This document shows positions 27,924 through 37,516 of a DNA stretch of 64,000 nucleotides, in pieces. Position numbers and translations under genes: made by a program. Position 1 is the first letter of the stretch. Each line of letters opens with the position of its first letter. Location of the stretch: the NCBI GenBank assembly GCA_029210625.1, contig JARGFU010000013.1, forward strand, positions 1-64,000. Direction: 5' to 3'. The stretch is from Deltaproteobacteria bacterium (GTDB lineage Bacteria; Myxococcota; Myxococcia; SLRQ01). A model generated the notes under the pieces. The model was given only the letters and a program-made list of their open reading frames with translations. It was not told where the DNA came from and ran no database searches.

Positions 27924-29525
27924 TCAGAAGAGGTGGGTGCGCCAGCCGGCCTCGAAGAGGGCCGGCAGCTGGGGCGACATCAGGGTGTGCGGGGGGACCT
28001 CCAGGCGGGCGAGGTCCGGCGGGAAGACGAAGAGGGTGGGCAGGGTCTCCGTGGTGAGGAAGCGGCCCTCGCGGGGCAGCCGGATCCGCGCCGGATCGAG
28101 CTTCGCCTCCCGGCTCGCCGCGACGAAGCCCCACTCGCCGAAGCTCGGCACGTTCACCCGGTAGGGCAAGGTCGAGAGGCCGGCGGCGCGCAGCCCCGCC
28201 TCGATGCACCAGTAGGCCTTCCGGGCGAAGTAGGGCGAGCCGGCCTGGGTGACGGCGACCCCGCCCGGCGCCAGGCGCGCGGCGACCTGCCGGTAGAACT
28301 GCACCGAGTAGAGGCGGGCCAGCTCCGGGGTCGAGGGGTCGGGGAGGTCCACCAGGATCGCGTCGAAGCGACGCTCGCCCGCCTCCCGCAGGAAGAGGAG
28401 CGCGTCGGTGTTGACGATCTCGACCCGCTCGTCGGCGAGCACCCCCTCGTTCGCCTTCAGCAGGAGGGGGTGGCGGCGAGCGAGGTCGGTGACCATCGGA
28501 TCGAGGTCGACCAGGGTGACCGCCTCGACCGCCTCGTGGCGCAGCACCTCGCGCAGGGCCAGCCCGTCGCCGCCGCCGAGGATGAGCACCCGCCGCGGGG
28601 CCTCGAGGAGCCCGAGGGGGACGTGCACCAGGGGCTCGTGGTAGCGCGCCTCGTCGCCGGTGAAGAACTGCAGGTGCCCGTTGAGGTAGAGCGAGGCCTC
28701 GCCGCTCTCGTGGGTCGTGAGGGCCAGCGCCTGGTAGGGGCTGCGCTCGGCGTAGACCAGCTCCTCGGGCCGGTAGAGGCGCTCGTCGATGAGGCTGGTG
28801 AGGGTCGTGGCGGCGCCGAGCCCGATCACCACCAGCGCGAAGGCCGCGCCCACCGCGGCGACGAGGCGGCGCGGCAGCCCGGCCTCGCGGCGGTAGGCCA
28901 GGAGGATCAGGATCGCGCCGAGGAGGTTGAAGAGGGAGGCGAAGAGGGCGGTGCGGGCGAGGCCGAGCTTCGGGTAGAGGAGGAAGGGGTAGAGGACGCT
29001 CGCCAGCAGGGCGCCGCCGTAGTCGATGGCCAGGACGCTGGAGAGCACGAGGCGGAGCTCGCCGTAGCGCCGCAAGGCCCGGGTCAGCAGCGGCACCTCG
29101 AGGCCGACCCCGCCGCCGACCACCAGGATGCAGGCGTAGAGCATCAGGCGGGCGAGGTGGGTGGCCCCGGCGAAGACGCCGAAGAGGGCCAGCACCGAGT
29201 AGCCTCCGACCAGGGCGACGATCACCTCGACGGCGATCAGCGAGCCGAGGATCCGGCTGCGGACGAAGCGGGAGGCCCAGGAGCCCACGCCCATCGAGGC
29301 CAGGAAGACCCCGAGGGTCAGCGACCACTCGGTGACCGAGTCGCCCAGGAGGAAGGAGGCGGTCGTACCCAGGAGCAGCTCGTAGAGGATGCCGCTGGTC
29401 GCGGCGACCCCCACAGCGGCCAGGAGGGCGCCGGCCTCCCGGCGCTCGACCCGCCCGAAGGGGGCGGGCGCCTCACTTGCCAAAGGAGTAGCCACCGCTG
29501 CTGTAGCCGCCGCGGTGGTAGCCAC
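27924..29525 (-). CDS. speE: Membrane-embedded polyamine aminopropyltransferase (spermidine synthase family)
   Basis: This gene encodes up to 533 residues. Residues 30-235 hold about seven membrane segments (LLAAVGVAATSGILYELLLG and others). Residues 245-500 are a spermidine-synthase domain: SPYQALALTTHESGEASLYLNG, the decarboxylated-AdoMet site ILGGGDGLALREVLRH, VTLVDLDPMVTDLARRHPL, VEIVNTDALLFLRE, and the catalytic Asp in ILVDLPDPSTPEL. The reaction should be aminopropyl transfer to a diamine acceptor. It is the last gene of a four-gene module with DUF350 and DUF4178 genes, and overlaps the preceding gene by up to 53 bases. GTG 29525, GTG 29495 and TTG 29483 are all possible starts. No AdoMet decarboxylase gene is nearby. 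Confidence 0.85.
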   Translation of the reverse strand: MATTAAATAAVATPLASEAPAPFGRVERREAGALLAAVGVAATSGILYELLLGTTASFLLGDSVTEWSLTLGVFLASMGVGSWASRFVRSRILGSLIAVEVIVALVGGYSVLALFGVFAGATHLARLMLYACILVVGGGVGLEVPLLTRALRRYGELRLVLSSVLAIDYGGALLASVLYPFLLYPKLGLARTALFASLFNLLGAILILLAYRREAGLPRRLVAAVGAAFALVVIGLGAATTLTSLIDERLYRPEELVYAERSPYQALALTTHESGEASLYLNGHLQFFTGDEARYHEPLVHVPLGLLEAPRRVLILGGGDGLALREVLRHEAVEAVTLVDLDPMVTDLARRHPLLLKANEGVLADERVEIVNTDALLFLREAGERRFDAILVDLPDPSTPELARLYSVQFYRQVAARLAPGGVAVTQAGSPYFARKAYWCIEAGLRAAGLSTLPYRVNVPSFGEWGFVAASREAKLDPARIRLPREGRFLTTETLPTLFVFPPDLARLEVPPHTLMSPQLPALFEAGWRTHLF

Positions 29526-30303
29526 CGATGCCGCCGCACTCGTCCATGATCGTGAAGGCCACGATGACCGCCACGATGATCAGGTAGATCATCGCCTTCA
29601 CCGGGGGGGTGACGCCGAGCTGATCGAGGACGTCCTCCCCGTCGTCGTCGGAGTCCCAGTCGTCGCCGTCCTCCTGGAGGTAGCAGCCGGCCTCCAGCTC
29701 GGCCCGGGTCATGCCGAAGAGCTGGACGATCCGGCCCTTGGAGACCGGGGCCACGTCGAAGATCTCGAGCTCGCGCTCGGTCCACTCCATGGCGACCTCG
29801 CGGGCGTCGAGCCAGCGCACGGTCTGACCCACCGCGGCCTTCCAGGTGAGCTCGCCTTCGATGCGCTGGATCGAGGCGGCGCCGAAGTCACGACAGAGGT
29901 GCTTCTTGCCGCCGAGCTCGAAGGTGCCGGTGCACTCGAGGGGATCGACCGGCTCGGTGAGGCGCCGCGGCGTGTAGAAGGAGAAGCGGCCGTCGTCGTA
30001 CTGGATCCAGAAGGAGCGGCCGTCCTCGGCCTGCAGCAGCCACTCGTCCCAGTGGAAGCCGTCCTCCTCGAAGCGGATCTGCCCCAGGATGCGCCACTTC
30101 GTTCCGTCGTCGTCGGTGGCGATCTGACCCACCTGCAGCGGAGCGATCAGCGGGTCGCGCTGCACCACCCCGAGGAAGGCGTAGTCGGGGCTGGTCAGAT
30201 CCAGCTGGGCGCCGCAGAACTGACAGACGCAGATCTTGGCCCGGGGGTTGTGAACCTCGAGCGGCGCACCACAGTTGGTGCAGGTGATGCTCCTGGCGGC
30301 CAT
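29473..30303 (-). CDS. DUF4178 protein with zinc ribbon and Gly/Tyr-rich C-terminus
   Basis: This gene encodes 276 residues. An N-terminal zinc ribbon (CTNCGAPLEV...CVCQFCGAQL, residues 8-35) leads into a DUF4178 domain with its signature HWDEWLLQAEDGRSFW, a FYTPRRLTEP strand and a second DUF4178-like half (WTERELEIFDVAPVSKGRIV). A membrane segment (VKAMIYLIIVAVIVAFTIM) follows, and the tail is rich in Gly, Tyr and Ser (GGYSSGGYSFGK). DUF4178 proteins are uncharacterised and often lie beside DUF350 and polyamine-synthesis genes, as here. The Gly/Tyr tail resembles low-complexity segments that self-associate. The stop lies inside the start region of the aminopropyltransferase gene. Confidence 0.8.
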   Translation of the reverse strand: MAARSITCTNCGAPLEVHNPRAKICVCQFCGAQLDLTSPDYAFLGVVQRDPLIAPLQVGQIATDDDGTKWRILGQIRFEEDGFHWDEWLLQAEDGRSFWIQYDDGRFSFYTPRRLTEPVDPLECTGTFELGGKKHLCRDFGAASIQRIEGELTWKAAVGQTVRWLDAREVAMEWTERELEIFDVAPVSKGRIVQLFGMTRAELEAGCYLQEDGDDWDSDDDGEDVLDQLGVTPPVKAMIYLIIVAVIVAFTIMDECGGIGGYHRGGYSSGGYSFGK

Positions 30304-30322
30304 CGAGCCTACGCGGCGTCCC

Positions 30323-30628
30323 TCAGGAGAGGATGGTCGCCGCGATGATGATCGAGATGCCCAGCGTCATCGCCGCCATCACCATGCCCACGGCGGTGTT
30401 GTGGTCCTCCTCCAGCTCCTTGCGGACCGAGAAGGGGGTCGTCCACTCGAAGACCTTCTGGCCGAGGACGGCGAGCAGGATGCCCAGGACGCCATAGACC
30501 ACGGTGCCGATCACGCCGCGGAGCAGGCCGTCGAAGGTGCCGGGCTCGGGAGTCTGCGCGAAGGTGGGGGCCGCGACGAGCATGGAGACCACACCCACGA
30601 AGAGGGCGCGGTGAAGGGTGGAACGCAT
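30323..30628 (-). CDS. DUF350 (YjfL-like) small membrane protein
   Basis: This gene encodes 101 residues. A cleavable-looking signal peptide (residues 1-24, ending APTFAQ) precedes one DUF350 unit: two membrane helices, GTVVYGVLGILLAVLGQKVF and VGMVMAAMTLGISIIIAATI, separated by the acidic stretch FSVRKELEEDHNTA. The acidic-Asn-Thr-Ala turn before the second helix is diagnostic. E. coli YjfL carries two such units; this protein has one. The family's function is unknown; genome neighbourhoods link it to polyamine/glutathionylspermidine genes and membrane-stress proteins. Confidence 0.85.
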   Translation of the reverse strand: MRSTLHRALFVGVVSMLVAAPTFAQTPEPGTFDGLLRGVIGTVVYGVLGILLAVLGQKVFEWTTPFSVRKELEEDHNTAVGMVMAAMTLGISIIIAATILS

Positions 30629-30648
30629 TTCGATCCTCCTGTTCGAGA

Positions 30649-31254
30649 TCAGACCGTCAGGTCCTGGGCCTCGAGGGCCCGGCCGACGAAGAGCACCGTC
30701 ATCCGGGCGGTGGCCATCACGATGGCCTGCTGGCCGTCCAGCACCCCATCGACGTAGTCGAAGTGTTCTCCCACCGAGAGGTAGGAGGTGATCTGGCCCT
30801 GGCCGCCGATCAGGGAGGCCTCGCCGAGCTCGCTGACGAAGACCGGGCGACCCTCCACCGAGACCGTGGCGCCGAGGCCCACGCTGCCGAGGTCCAGGCC
30901 CAGCTCGCCGGGCGGGCCGAGCTGCACCCGCTCCGAGAAGAAGGTCAGCTCACCTTCGTCGTCCTGCAGCCAGCCGAGGCTGCCGTCCTCGAAGAAGAGG
31001 CTCCACTCGTCCCAGGTGCCGTCCTCGTAGTCGTAGCGGACCCTCCCCAGGGCGGTGAAGGGGCGGCCCAGCAGCTGGCCGGTCCGACCCACCTCCAGGC
31101 GGGAGGGGAGCTCGGCCAGGGGGGCGACCTTTCCGGCCAGGGAGAGCTCGCCCTGGTAGACGAGGCTGTAGGCGTTGCAGTATTCGCAGACCACGACCTG
31201 CACTGCGCCGCTGGTCTCCAATTGCGCTCCGCACTGGGGGCAGGTCGTCGTCAT
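30649..31254 (-). CDS. DUF4178 protein with zinc ribbon (first gene of the polyamine module)
   Basis: This gene encodes about 201 residues. The N-terminal zinc ribbon is TCPQCGAQLE...VCEYCNAYS (residues 4-28). A DUF4178 domain follows with GRVRYDYEDGTWDEWSLFF, WLQDDEGELTFFSE and, in the second half, SVGEHFDYVDGVLDG. No membrane segment is seen, unlike the paralogue two genes downstream. It is probably cytoplasmic and could present substrates to the membrane partners, but that is inference. ATG 31254 puts the ribbon at the very N-terminus; ATG 31269 is an alternative, and neither has a clear ribosome site. It is divergent from the FG-GAP lipoprotein gene, 31 bases away. Confidence 0.8.
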   Translation of the reverse strand: MTTTCPQCGAQLETSGAVQVVVCEYCNAYSLVYQGELSLAGKVAPLAELPSRLEVGRTGQLLGRPFTALGRVRYDYEDGTWDEWSLFFEDGSLGWLQDDEGELTFFSERVQLGPPGELGLDLGSVGLGATVSVEGRPVFVSELGEASLIGGQGQITSYLSVGEHFDYVDGVLDGQQAIVMATARMTVLFVGRALEAQDLTV

Positions 31255-31285
31255 CGGTAGCGAAGGCATAGGCGAAAGAACCACC

Positions 31286-33328
31286 ATGAAGCAAGGCAAG
31301 CGGATCCTCCTCGCCCTGGCGCTCTCCCTGGTCTTCCTCCCCGGCTGTCCGCGGAAGCCGAGCGGCGATCCGCCGCCCCCCCGCTGCGGCGAGTGCGGCC
31401 CCTACCAGGTCTGCGGTCCCGCGGGCACCTGCATCCCGGCGGGCAACCCGGCGGCGGACTGCGCCGAGTACGAGCGCTGGGATCCCGCCGGCGAGTACTG
31501 CATCTACGATCTGCCCGCGGCCTGCACCGCCGGGGCGATGTATCTCCCCGGGGCGCAGGCCTTCCGCCTGGCCGAGTGGGGCCTCGAGGGCATGGGCGTC
31601 ACCGGCCAGCGCCTCGGCGCGGTGGACCTCGATGACGACGGCCGCGCCGAGCTGGTCGTCCGCAAGATCGGGGATCACGAGGCGGCCCAGGCCTCGAACC
31701 CCGACGTCGAGCTGGTCTGGGTGCTGCACAACACCGGCGACGCCTCGGGGGTCTCCTTCGTCGACGTCACCGAGGCCACGGGCCTCTTCCGGCGCCGGGA
31801 CGGGGACGCCACCCGCACCCGGCCCGCCGAGATCGTGATCTTCGCCGACGTGAACGGCGACGGTCACCTCGACGCCTACACCGCTGGCGGCGCCCCCAAC
31901 GGCGGCGCGGAGACCGCCGAGCTGATGCTGGGCGACGGCGCCCTGGGCTTCACCCTCGGCGCCGAGGCCAACCCCGCCCGCCACGCCGGCGACGAGGGCA
32001 ACCCGGTGGGGGCGACCTTCCTCGACGCCTCCCTCGACGGGCGCGTCGATCTCTTCGTGGGGACCCCCGAGCAGGATCGCTTCTACCTGGGGCTGGGCAC
32101 CGACGAGCTCCCCGACACCACCGATCGGCAGGGGCTGCTCACCCTGCCCTGGATGGACGCCGCCACGGTGAACGCGGGGCTGGCCCACACCAACTCCTGG
32201 AGCACCCTGGCCTGCGATCTCGACGGCGACGGCTACAGCGAGCTGCTCTCCTCCTCCTACGGCCGGGCGCCCAACCACCTCTGGCTGAACCAGCCCGGGG
32301 AGGAGGGCAGCATCACCTTCGCCAACCACTCGGTTGCTTCCGGCTACGCCTTCGACGAGGACCTGGACTGGACCGACAACCAGAGCGCCCGCTGCCACTG
32401 TCAGCTCCACCCCTCGGACGAGGACTGCGCCGGGGTCCCCCGTCCGACCTTGATCAACTGCCGGACCGACGCCGACGCCTTCCGCTGGAACCACCCCACC
32501 GACCGCGAGCCCTTCCGCCTCGGCGGCAACTCGGGCACGACCGTCTGCGCCGACCTCAACGGTGACGGCCGGATGGATCTCTTCACCACCGAGATCGTCC
32601 ACTGGGACGTCGGCGGCAGCTCCGACCGCAGCGAGATCCTGGTGAACTCCGGCGAGGCGCCGCTGCGCTTCGTGCGGCCGGGGCGGGGACCGACCGGTCT
32701 CTTCCGGCAGCACTCCGAGCCCGACTTCAACGAGGGCGACATGACCGCCGCCGCCTTCGACTTCGACAACGACGGGCGGATCGACCTCTACGTCGGCGAC
32801 TCGGACTACCCGGGCACCCACGGGCTGCTCTACCAGCAGTACGCCTCCGGGGTCTTCGACGAGGTGCCGGTGGGCGAGGGGATCGATCAGCTGCGCAGCC
32901 ATGGCATGGCGGTCGCGGACTTCGATCGCGACGGCGACCTCGACATCGTGGTGGGCCACTCCAGCGCCCGCTGCTACGGGGAGTGCTACTCCACCTTCGA
33001 GATCCGGGCCTTCGAGAACGTCATCGGCCAGGACGGCAACTGGCTGCAGATCGAGCTGCGCGATCCAACCCTGCCCAACACCCGGGCCATCGGCGCGCGC
33101 CTCGAGCTGCGCACGGCGAGCGGCGCCCAGGTCCGGCAGATCGACGGCGGTCACGGGCAGGGCGGCATCCAGCACGACCTGGTCCAGCACTTCGGCCTGG
33201 GCGTCGACTGCGAGGCCCGGCTGACGATTCACTGGCCCGAGGCGGGCAGCGAGCCACAGGTGGTCCACCTGCCGGCGGGCCACCGCTTCCGGATCACCCG
33301 GGGCGAGGGTGTCGAGCTCCTCGACTAG
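31286..33328 (+). CDS. FG-GAP/VCBS-repeat lipoprotein with ASPIC/UnbV C-terminal domain
   Basis: This gene encodes 680 residues. The lipobox is LPGC (Cys18 region). A Cys-rich stretch follows (CGECGPYQVCGPAGTC). Seven calcium-type loops of FG-GAP repeats can be counted: DLDDDGRAEL, DVNGDGHLDA, DASLDGRVDL, DLDGDGYSEL, DLNGDGRMDL, DFDNDGRIDL and DFDRDGDLDI. They should form a seven-bladed beta-propeller as in integrin alpha chains. The last 100 residues are an ASPIC/UnbV domain (RAIGARLELRTASGAQVRQI, then GGIQHDLVQHFGLG). It is a surface binding or adhesion-type protein; the ligand is unknown. It probably forms an operon with the small membrane protein gene 12 bases downstream. Confidence 0.87.
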   Translation: MKQGKRILLALALSLVFLPGCPRKPSGDPPPPRCGECGPYQVCGPAGTCIPAGNPAADCAEYERWDPAGEYCIYDLPAACTAGAMYLPGAQAFRLAEWGLEGMGVTGQRLGAVDLDDDGRAELVVRKIGDHEAAQASNPDVELVWVLHNTGDASGVSFVDVTEATGLFRRRDGDATRTRPAEIVIFADVNGDGHLDAYTAGGAPNGGAETAELMLGDGALGFTLGAEANPARHAGDEGNPVGATFLDASLDGRVDLFVGTPEQDRFYLGLGTDELPDTTDRQGLLTLPWMDAATVNAGLAHTNSWSTLACDLDGDGYSELLSSSYGRAPNHLWLNQPGEEGSITFANHSVASGYAFDEDLDWTDNQSARCHCQLHPSDEDCAGVPRPTLINCRTDADAFRWNHPTDREPFRLGGNSGTTVCADLNGDGRMDLFTTEIVHWDVGGSSDRSEILVNSGEAPLRFVRPGRGPTGLFRQHSEPDFNEGDMTAAAFDFDNDGRIDLYVGDSDYPGTHGLLYQQYASGVFDEVPVGEGIDQLRSHGMAVADFDRDGDLDIVVGHSSARCYGECYSTFEIRAFENVIGQDGNWLQIELRDPTLPNTRAIGARLELRTASGAQVRQIDGGHGQGGIQHDLVQHFGLGVDCEARLTIHWPEAGSEPQVVHLPAGHRFRITRGEGVELLD

Positions 33329-33340
33329 AAAGGAAGAGCG

Positions 33341-33820
33341 ATGGGCGGGGGTAAGATCATCGGGATGGCCGTCTTCTTCACGCTGGCGGTCGCCGGGCTC
33401 GCCGGAGCCGCGCTGGCCATCATGTCCTTCATGGACGTGGGCGGCTCGGCGGGCGACGACAAGCGGCCGGTGTTGCGGATGGCGGGTGACAACCTGCGGC
33501 CCGGCAGCGACGGCCTCAACCTGCTGCGGGTCCTCGGCGGCGCCGACTGCAGCGCCAAGGAGGAGGAGGTCGAGCGCTGGGTCTTCCGCGTCCGGCCCGA
33601 CGAGAAGCCCGCGAGCGCCGGGGGCGCCTGCGAGGCCGCGCCGGGCGACCTCGTGGTCTGGGTGAAGGACCGGAAGGTCGCCGCCTTCGAGCCGGTGCAC
33701 GGCGAGAGCGAGGTCGTGAAGGACGAGGCGGGCTTCCAGCAGTACCAGCGCCGCTACGCCCGGGCGCCGGTCGAGGAGCCGGGGCTCCTCGAGCAGACCG
33801 TGCAGGTCGTCGGCGAGTAG
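33341..33820 (+). CDS. Small hypothetical membrane-anchored protein
   Basis: This gene encodes 159 residues. One N-terminal membrane segment (GMAVFFTLAVAGLAGAALAIM, residues 8-28) is followed by a soluble domain of about 120 residues with two Cys residues (GGADCSA and GGACEAA) that could pair outside the cytoplasm. No family is recognised. AAGGAAGAG precedes the ATG at normal spacing. It follows the FG-GAP lipoprotein gene by 12 bases and may interact with it at the envelope. A perfect hairpin directly after its stop separates it from the convergent FHA regulator. Confidence 0.68.
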   Translation: MGGGKIIGMAVFFTLAVAGLAGAALAIMSFMDVGGSAGDDKRPVLRMAGDNLRPGSDGLNLLRVLGGADCSAKEEEVERWVFRVRPDEKPASAGGACEAAPGDLVVWVKDRKVAAFEPVHGESEVVKDEAGFQQYQRRYARAPVEEPGLLEQTVQVVGE

Positions 33821-33822
33821 GC

Positions 33823-33842
33823 GCCGCGGCCTGCCCCGCGGC
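33823..33842. terminator. Hairpin between convergent genes
   Basis: The 7-bp arms GCCGCGG/CCGCGGC enclose a 6-base loop, in the 31-base gap between the small membrane protein gene and the convergent FHA regulator gene. It can fold from either strand. No T-run is present. Confidence 0.42.
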
Positions 33843-33851
33843 CGCGCAGGG

Positions 33852-35477
<1,626 letters not shown>

Positions 35478-35545
35478 CTGGTCCTCGGTGGGGTTGGCAG
35501 GTTGTACGTCAGGCCCCGGTGGGCCGCGAACTGCCGTGGGACCCC

Positions 35546-35561
35546 AGCAGGGGGCGTGCCA
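35546..35561 (-). promoter_or_regulatory. Sigma-54 (-24/-12) promoter of the FHA regulator gene
   Basis: Read leftward, the site is TGGCACGCCCCCTGCT. It has the full TGGCACG -24 block and the TGC of the -12 block at exact spacing. The predicted transcription start is near 35535, 58 bases before the ATG. Since the gene encodes a sigma-54 activator, autoregulation is likely. Confidence 0.7.
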
Positions 35562-35591
35562 GGCCCGTTTCCGGGCCGATTTCTCGCCAAA

Positions 35592-35644
35592 GGTCCGAGA
35601 TCAGGTCCGGGTCTCCCCGGGCTGTGGTCCGAATTCCGGACCAC
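35592..35644. promoter_or_regulatory. Cluster of GGTCCG elements with a perfect dyad, candidate enhancer
   Basis: GGTCCG occurs at 35592, 35604 and 35626, and inverted (CGGACC) at 35637. The last two form a perfect dyad, GTGGTCCG-AATTC-CGGACCAC (35624-35644). The cluster covers about -57 to -109 relative to the predicted start of the FHA regulator gene, the usual place for binding sites of sigma-54 activators. Confidence 0.5.
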
Positions 35645-35662
35645 TGACCTGAAAGCGGTCAG
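35644..35662 (-). terminator. Hairpin downstream of the phospholipase D-like gene
   Basis: The 6-bp arms CTGACC/GGTCAG enclose a 7-base loop, 25 bases past the leftward stop at 35687. No T-run follows. It could be a terminator or an extension of the neighbouring binding-site cluster. Confidence 0.3.
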
Positions 35663-35686
35663 GTTCTTGGAGCGTCGGTCCCCGGC

Positions 35687-37456
35687 TCAGTTGCGCTTGC
35701 AGGTGTGGTGGGCCTGCGGGTTCGCGAGGAAGTCGGTGCTGTTGAGGTCGCTGCAGTGGGTCCGCAGGGCGGTCTTCAGGTCGGTGACCTGCTGCCAGTC
35801 GAGGCTCATCGGATCGAAGACGATCTCGATCTCGGCGCCGGTGCCGTTCACGATCTCGTCCATCCGCGCCTCGTAGAGGCCCCCGGCGCGGCCCTGGTTC
35901 CAGACCGTCTCGAAGTTCAGGACGTAGGCCTCGAGCAGCTCGGGGAAGCTGCGCACGTCGAAGAAGAGCATGTTCTCCATCGTGTTGTGCTCGGCGTTGT
36001 CCGAGAGGTTGTAGGAGCCGGTCACCAGGGTCTTGCCGTCGATCACCAGGTACTTGTGGTGCATCTGGATGGCGTAGCTGTAGTGCCAGCGGTAGGCGTA
36101 GGTCTTGAAGCGGGTGTCGATGCCCTCGGTGTGGATCTGGTAGCCGAAGAGGAAGCCGCTATCGAGGCAGTTGGCGGTCTGGGTCTCGGTGGTGGCGGCC
36201 GCCAGGCAGTCGTCGAGCTCGCGCACCTGGGTGTCGTGGTAGCTCTCCGAGATGTACTCCTGGTTGTCGAGCATCACCCGGATCTCGACGCCGGGATCGG
36301 CCCGGCGCTTGGCGATCAGGGCCTCGGAGACCGGCCGCGAGCGCAGGTGCCCGGAGGCGACGAGGATCTGGCGCTCGGCGCCCTCGATCAGCGCGACCAG
36401 GCGATCGGCGATCTCGTTCTCGCCCCGGTTCACGCTGAAGGTCGGACCGTTGCTGGCCGAGTCGTAGACCCGGAAGTTGGCGGAGGTGAAGGCGGCGTCC
36501 ACCGCGGGGATGTCGACCTCGGCGATCGCCGCCGCGTCCACGTTCGAGGTGTACTCGGTCTCGAGCGCCGCGTTCCACACCACCTCCCGGGAGTTGTTCC
36601 AGAGGTGGTCGAACTCGGCCTGCAGACGCAGGGCCAGCTCGGCGTTGCCCTCCAGGAAGAGGGTGTTCTCGTCGTACTTGGTGCCCGCCGAGTAGGACCA
36701 GTTGGCGCTGCCGGAGATCAGGCGAGCGGTGGCGGCCTTCGCGGGGTCGTAGCGGGGGCCGTCGAGGATGGCGAACTTGTGGTGCATGATCTTGTTGATC
36801 CAGCGCACGTCGATGCCCGCGTCCTCCAGGCGGGCCGAGCGGGTGCCGGCCGGATCCTTGCGGTCCTCGGAGGCCCCCTCGTAGAGGAGCCGGATCGAGA
36901 CGCCCCGGTGGCTCGCGTCCTCCAGGGCCTGCACGACGGTTCCGTCGGAGAGGCTGTACATCGCTAGGTCGAGGGTCTCCTGTGCGGCCTCGATCGCCTC
37001 GGTCACCCGGGCGAGGTGCGAGCTCTGCCAGGGCTGGGGGGAGAAGATCACCTCGGCCCGGCCGGGGAGGGAGACCAGGCAGGGGGCGCCGGCCTCGACG
37101 CCGCGCGCGACGATGAGGTCGAGGGTCGCCGGGCCGACGTAGGGGACGGCGTCGAGCTCGGCCAGATCGTCGAAGAGATCGTCGTCCTCGGTGCCGGGCA
37201 GGCCGTCCGGGCCGTCGCGGTGCGCCAGGAGGTTCTTGCGGGCGCGGCTGCGGACGCCGAGCCCGGCCAGGACCTCGTCGGTGGTGCCGGCGTCGTTGAC
37301 GAAGGAGAGCGCCCGGGCCGTCTCGCAGCCGCCGACCCCGTCGGCCTTGCCGTAGACCGGGTGGTCGGCGGAGAGCCCGGCGGTGTCGGCGCCCTCACCG
37401 CAGGCGGAGCAGAGGAGGGCGAGGGTGAGGAGGCAGGCGCCGGGGGTGCGGAGCAT
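35687..37456 (-). CDS. Phospholipase D-like lipoprotein with helix-hairpin-helix N-domain
   Basis: This gene encodes about 589 residues. The lipobox is LLCSAC (Cys19). Residues 45-120 look like a helix-hairpin-helix region (GLGVRSRARKNLLAH, then AVPYVGPATLDLIVARG). Two HKD half-sites follow: HHKFAILDG (His225, Lys227, Asp232) with GSANWSYSAGTKYDENT, and HHKYLVIDGK with GSYNLSDNAEHNTMEN. These are complete HxKxxxxD motifs, so the enzyme should be an active phosphodiesterase of the PLD superfamily. The helix-hairpin-helix region suggests DNA, but phospholipid is equally possible. ATG 37456 has GGAG upstream. The longer frame to 37492 would leave the signal peptide internal. Confidence 0.87.
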   Translation of the reverse strand: MLRTPGACLLTLALLCSACGEGADTAGLSADHPVYGKADGVGGCETARALSFVNDAGTTDEVLAGLGVRSRARKNLLAHRDGPDGLPGTEDDDLFDDLAELDAVPYVGPATLDLIVARGVEAGAPCLVSLPGRAEVIFSPQPWQSSHLARVTEAIEAAQETLDLAMYSLSDGTVVQALEDASHRGVSIRLLYEGASEDRKDPAGTRSARLEDAGIDVRWINKIMHHKFAILDGPRYDPAKAATARLISGSANWSYSAGTKYDENTLFLEGNAELALRLQAEFDHLWNNSREVVWNAALETEYTSNVDAAAIAEVDIPAVDAAFTSANFRVYDSASNGPTFSVNRGENEIADRLVALIEGAERQILVASGHLRSRPVSEALIAKRRADPGVEIRVMLDNQEYISESYHDTQVRELDDCLAAATTETQTANCLDSGFLFGYQIHTEGIDTRFKTYAYRWHYSYAIQMHHKYLVIDGKTLVTGSYNLSDNAEHNTMENMLFFDVRSFPELLEAYVLNFETVWNQGRAGGLYEARMDEIVNGTGAEIEIVFDPMSLDWQQVTDLKTALRTHCSDLNSTDFLANPQAHHTCKRN

Positions 37457-37516
37457 CGCGGATCTCCCGTTTCGAGTCTTCGAAGCTCCCAAATCCTACC
37501 CCATCCTCTCGTGGCC

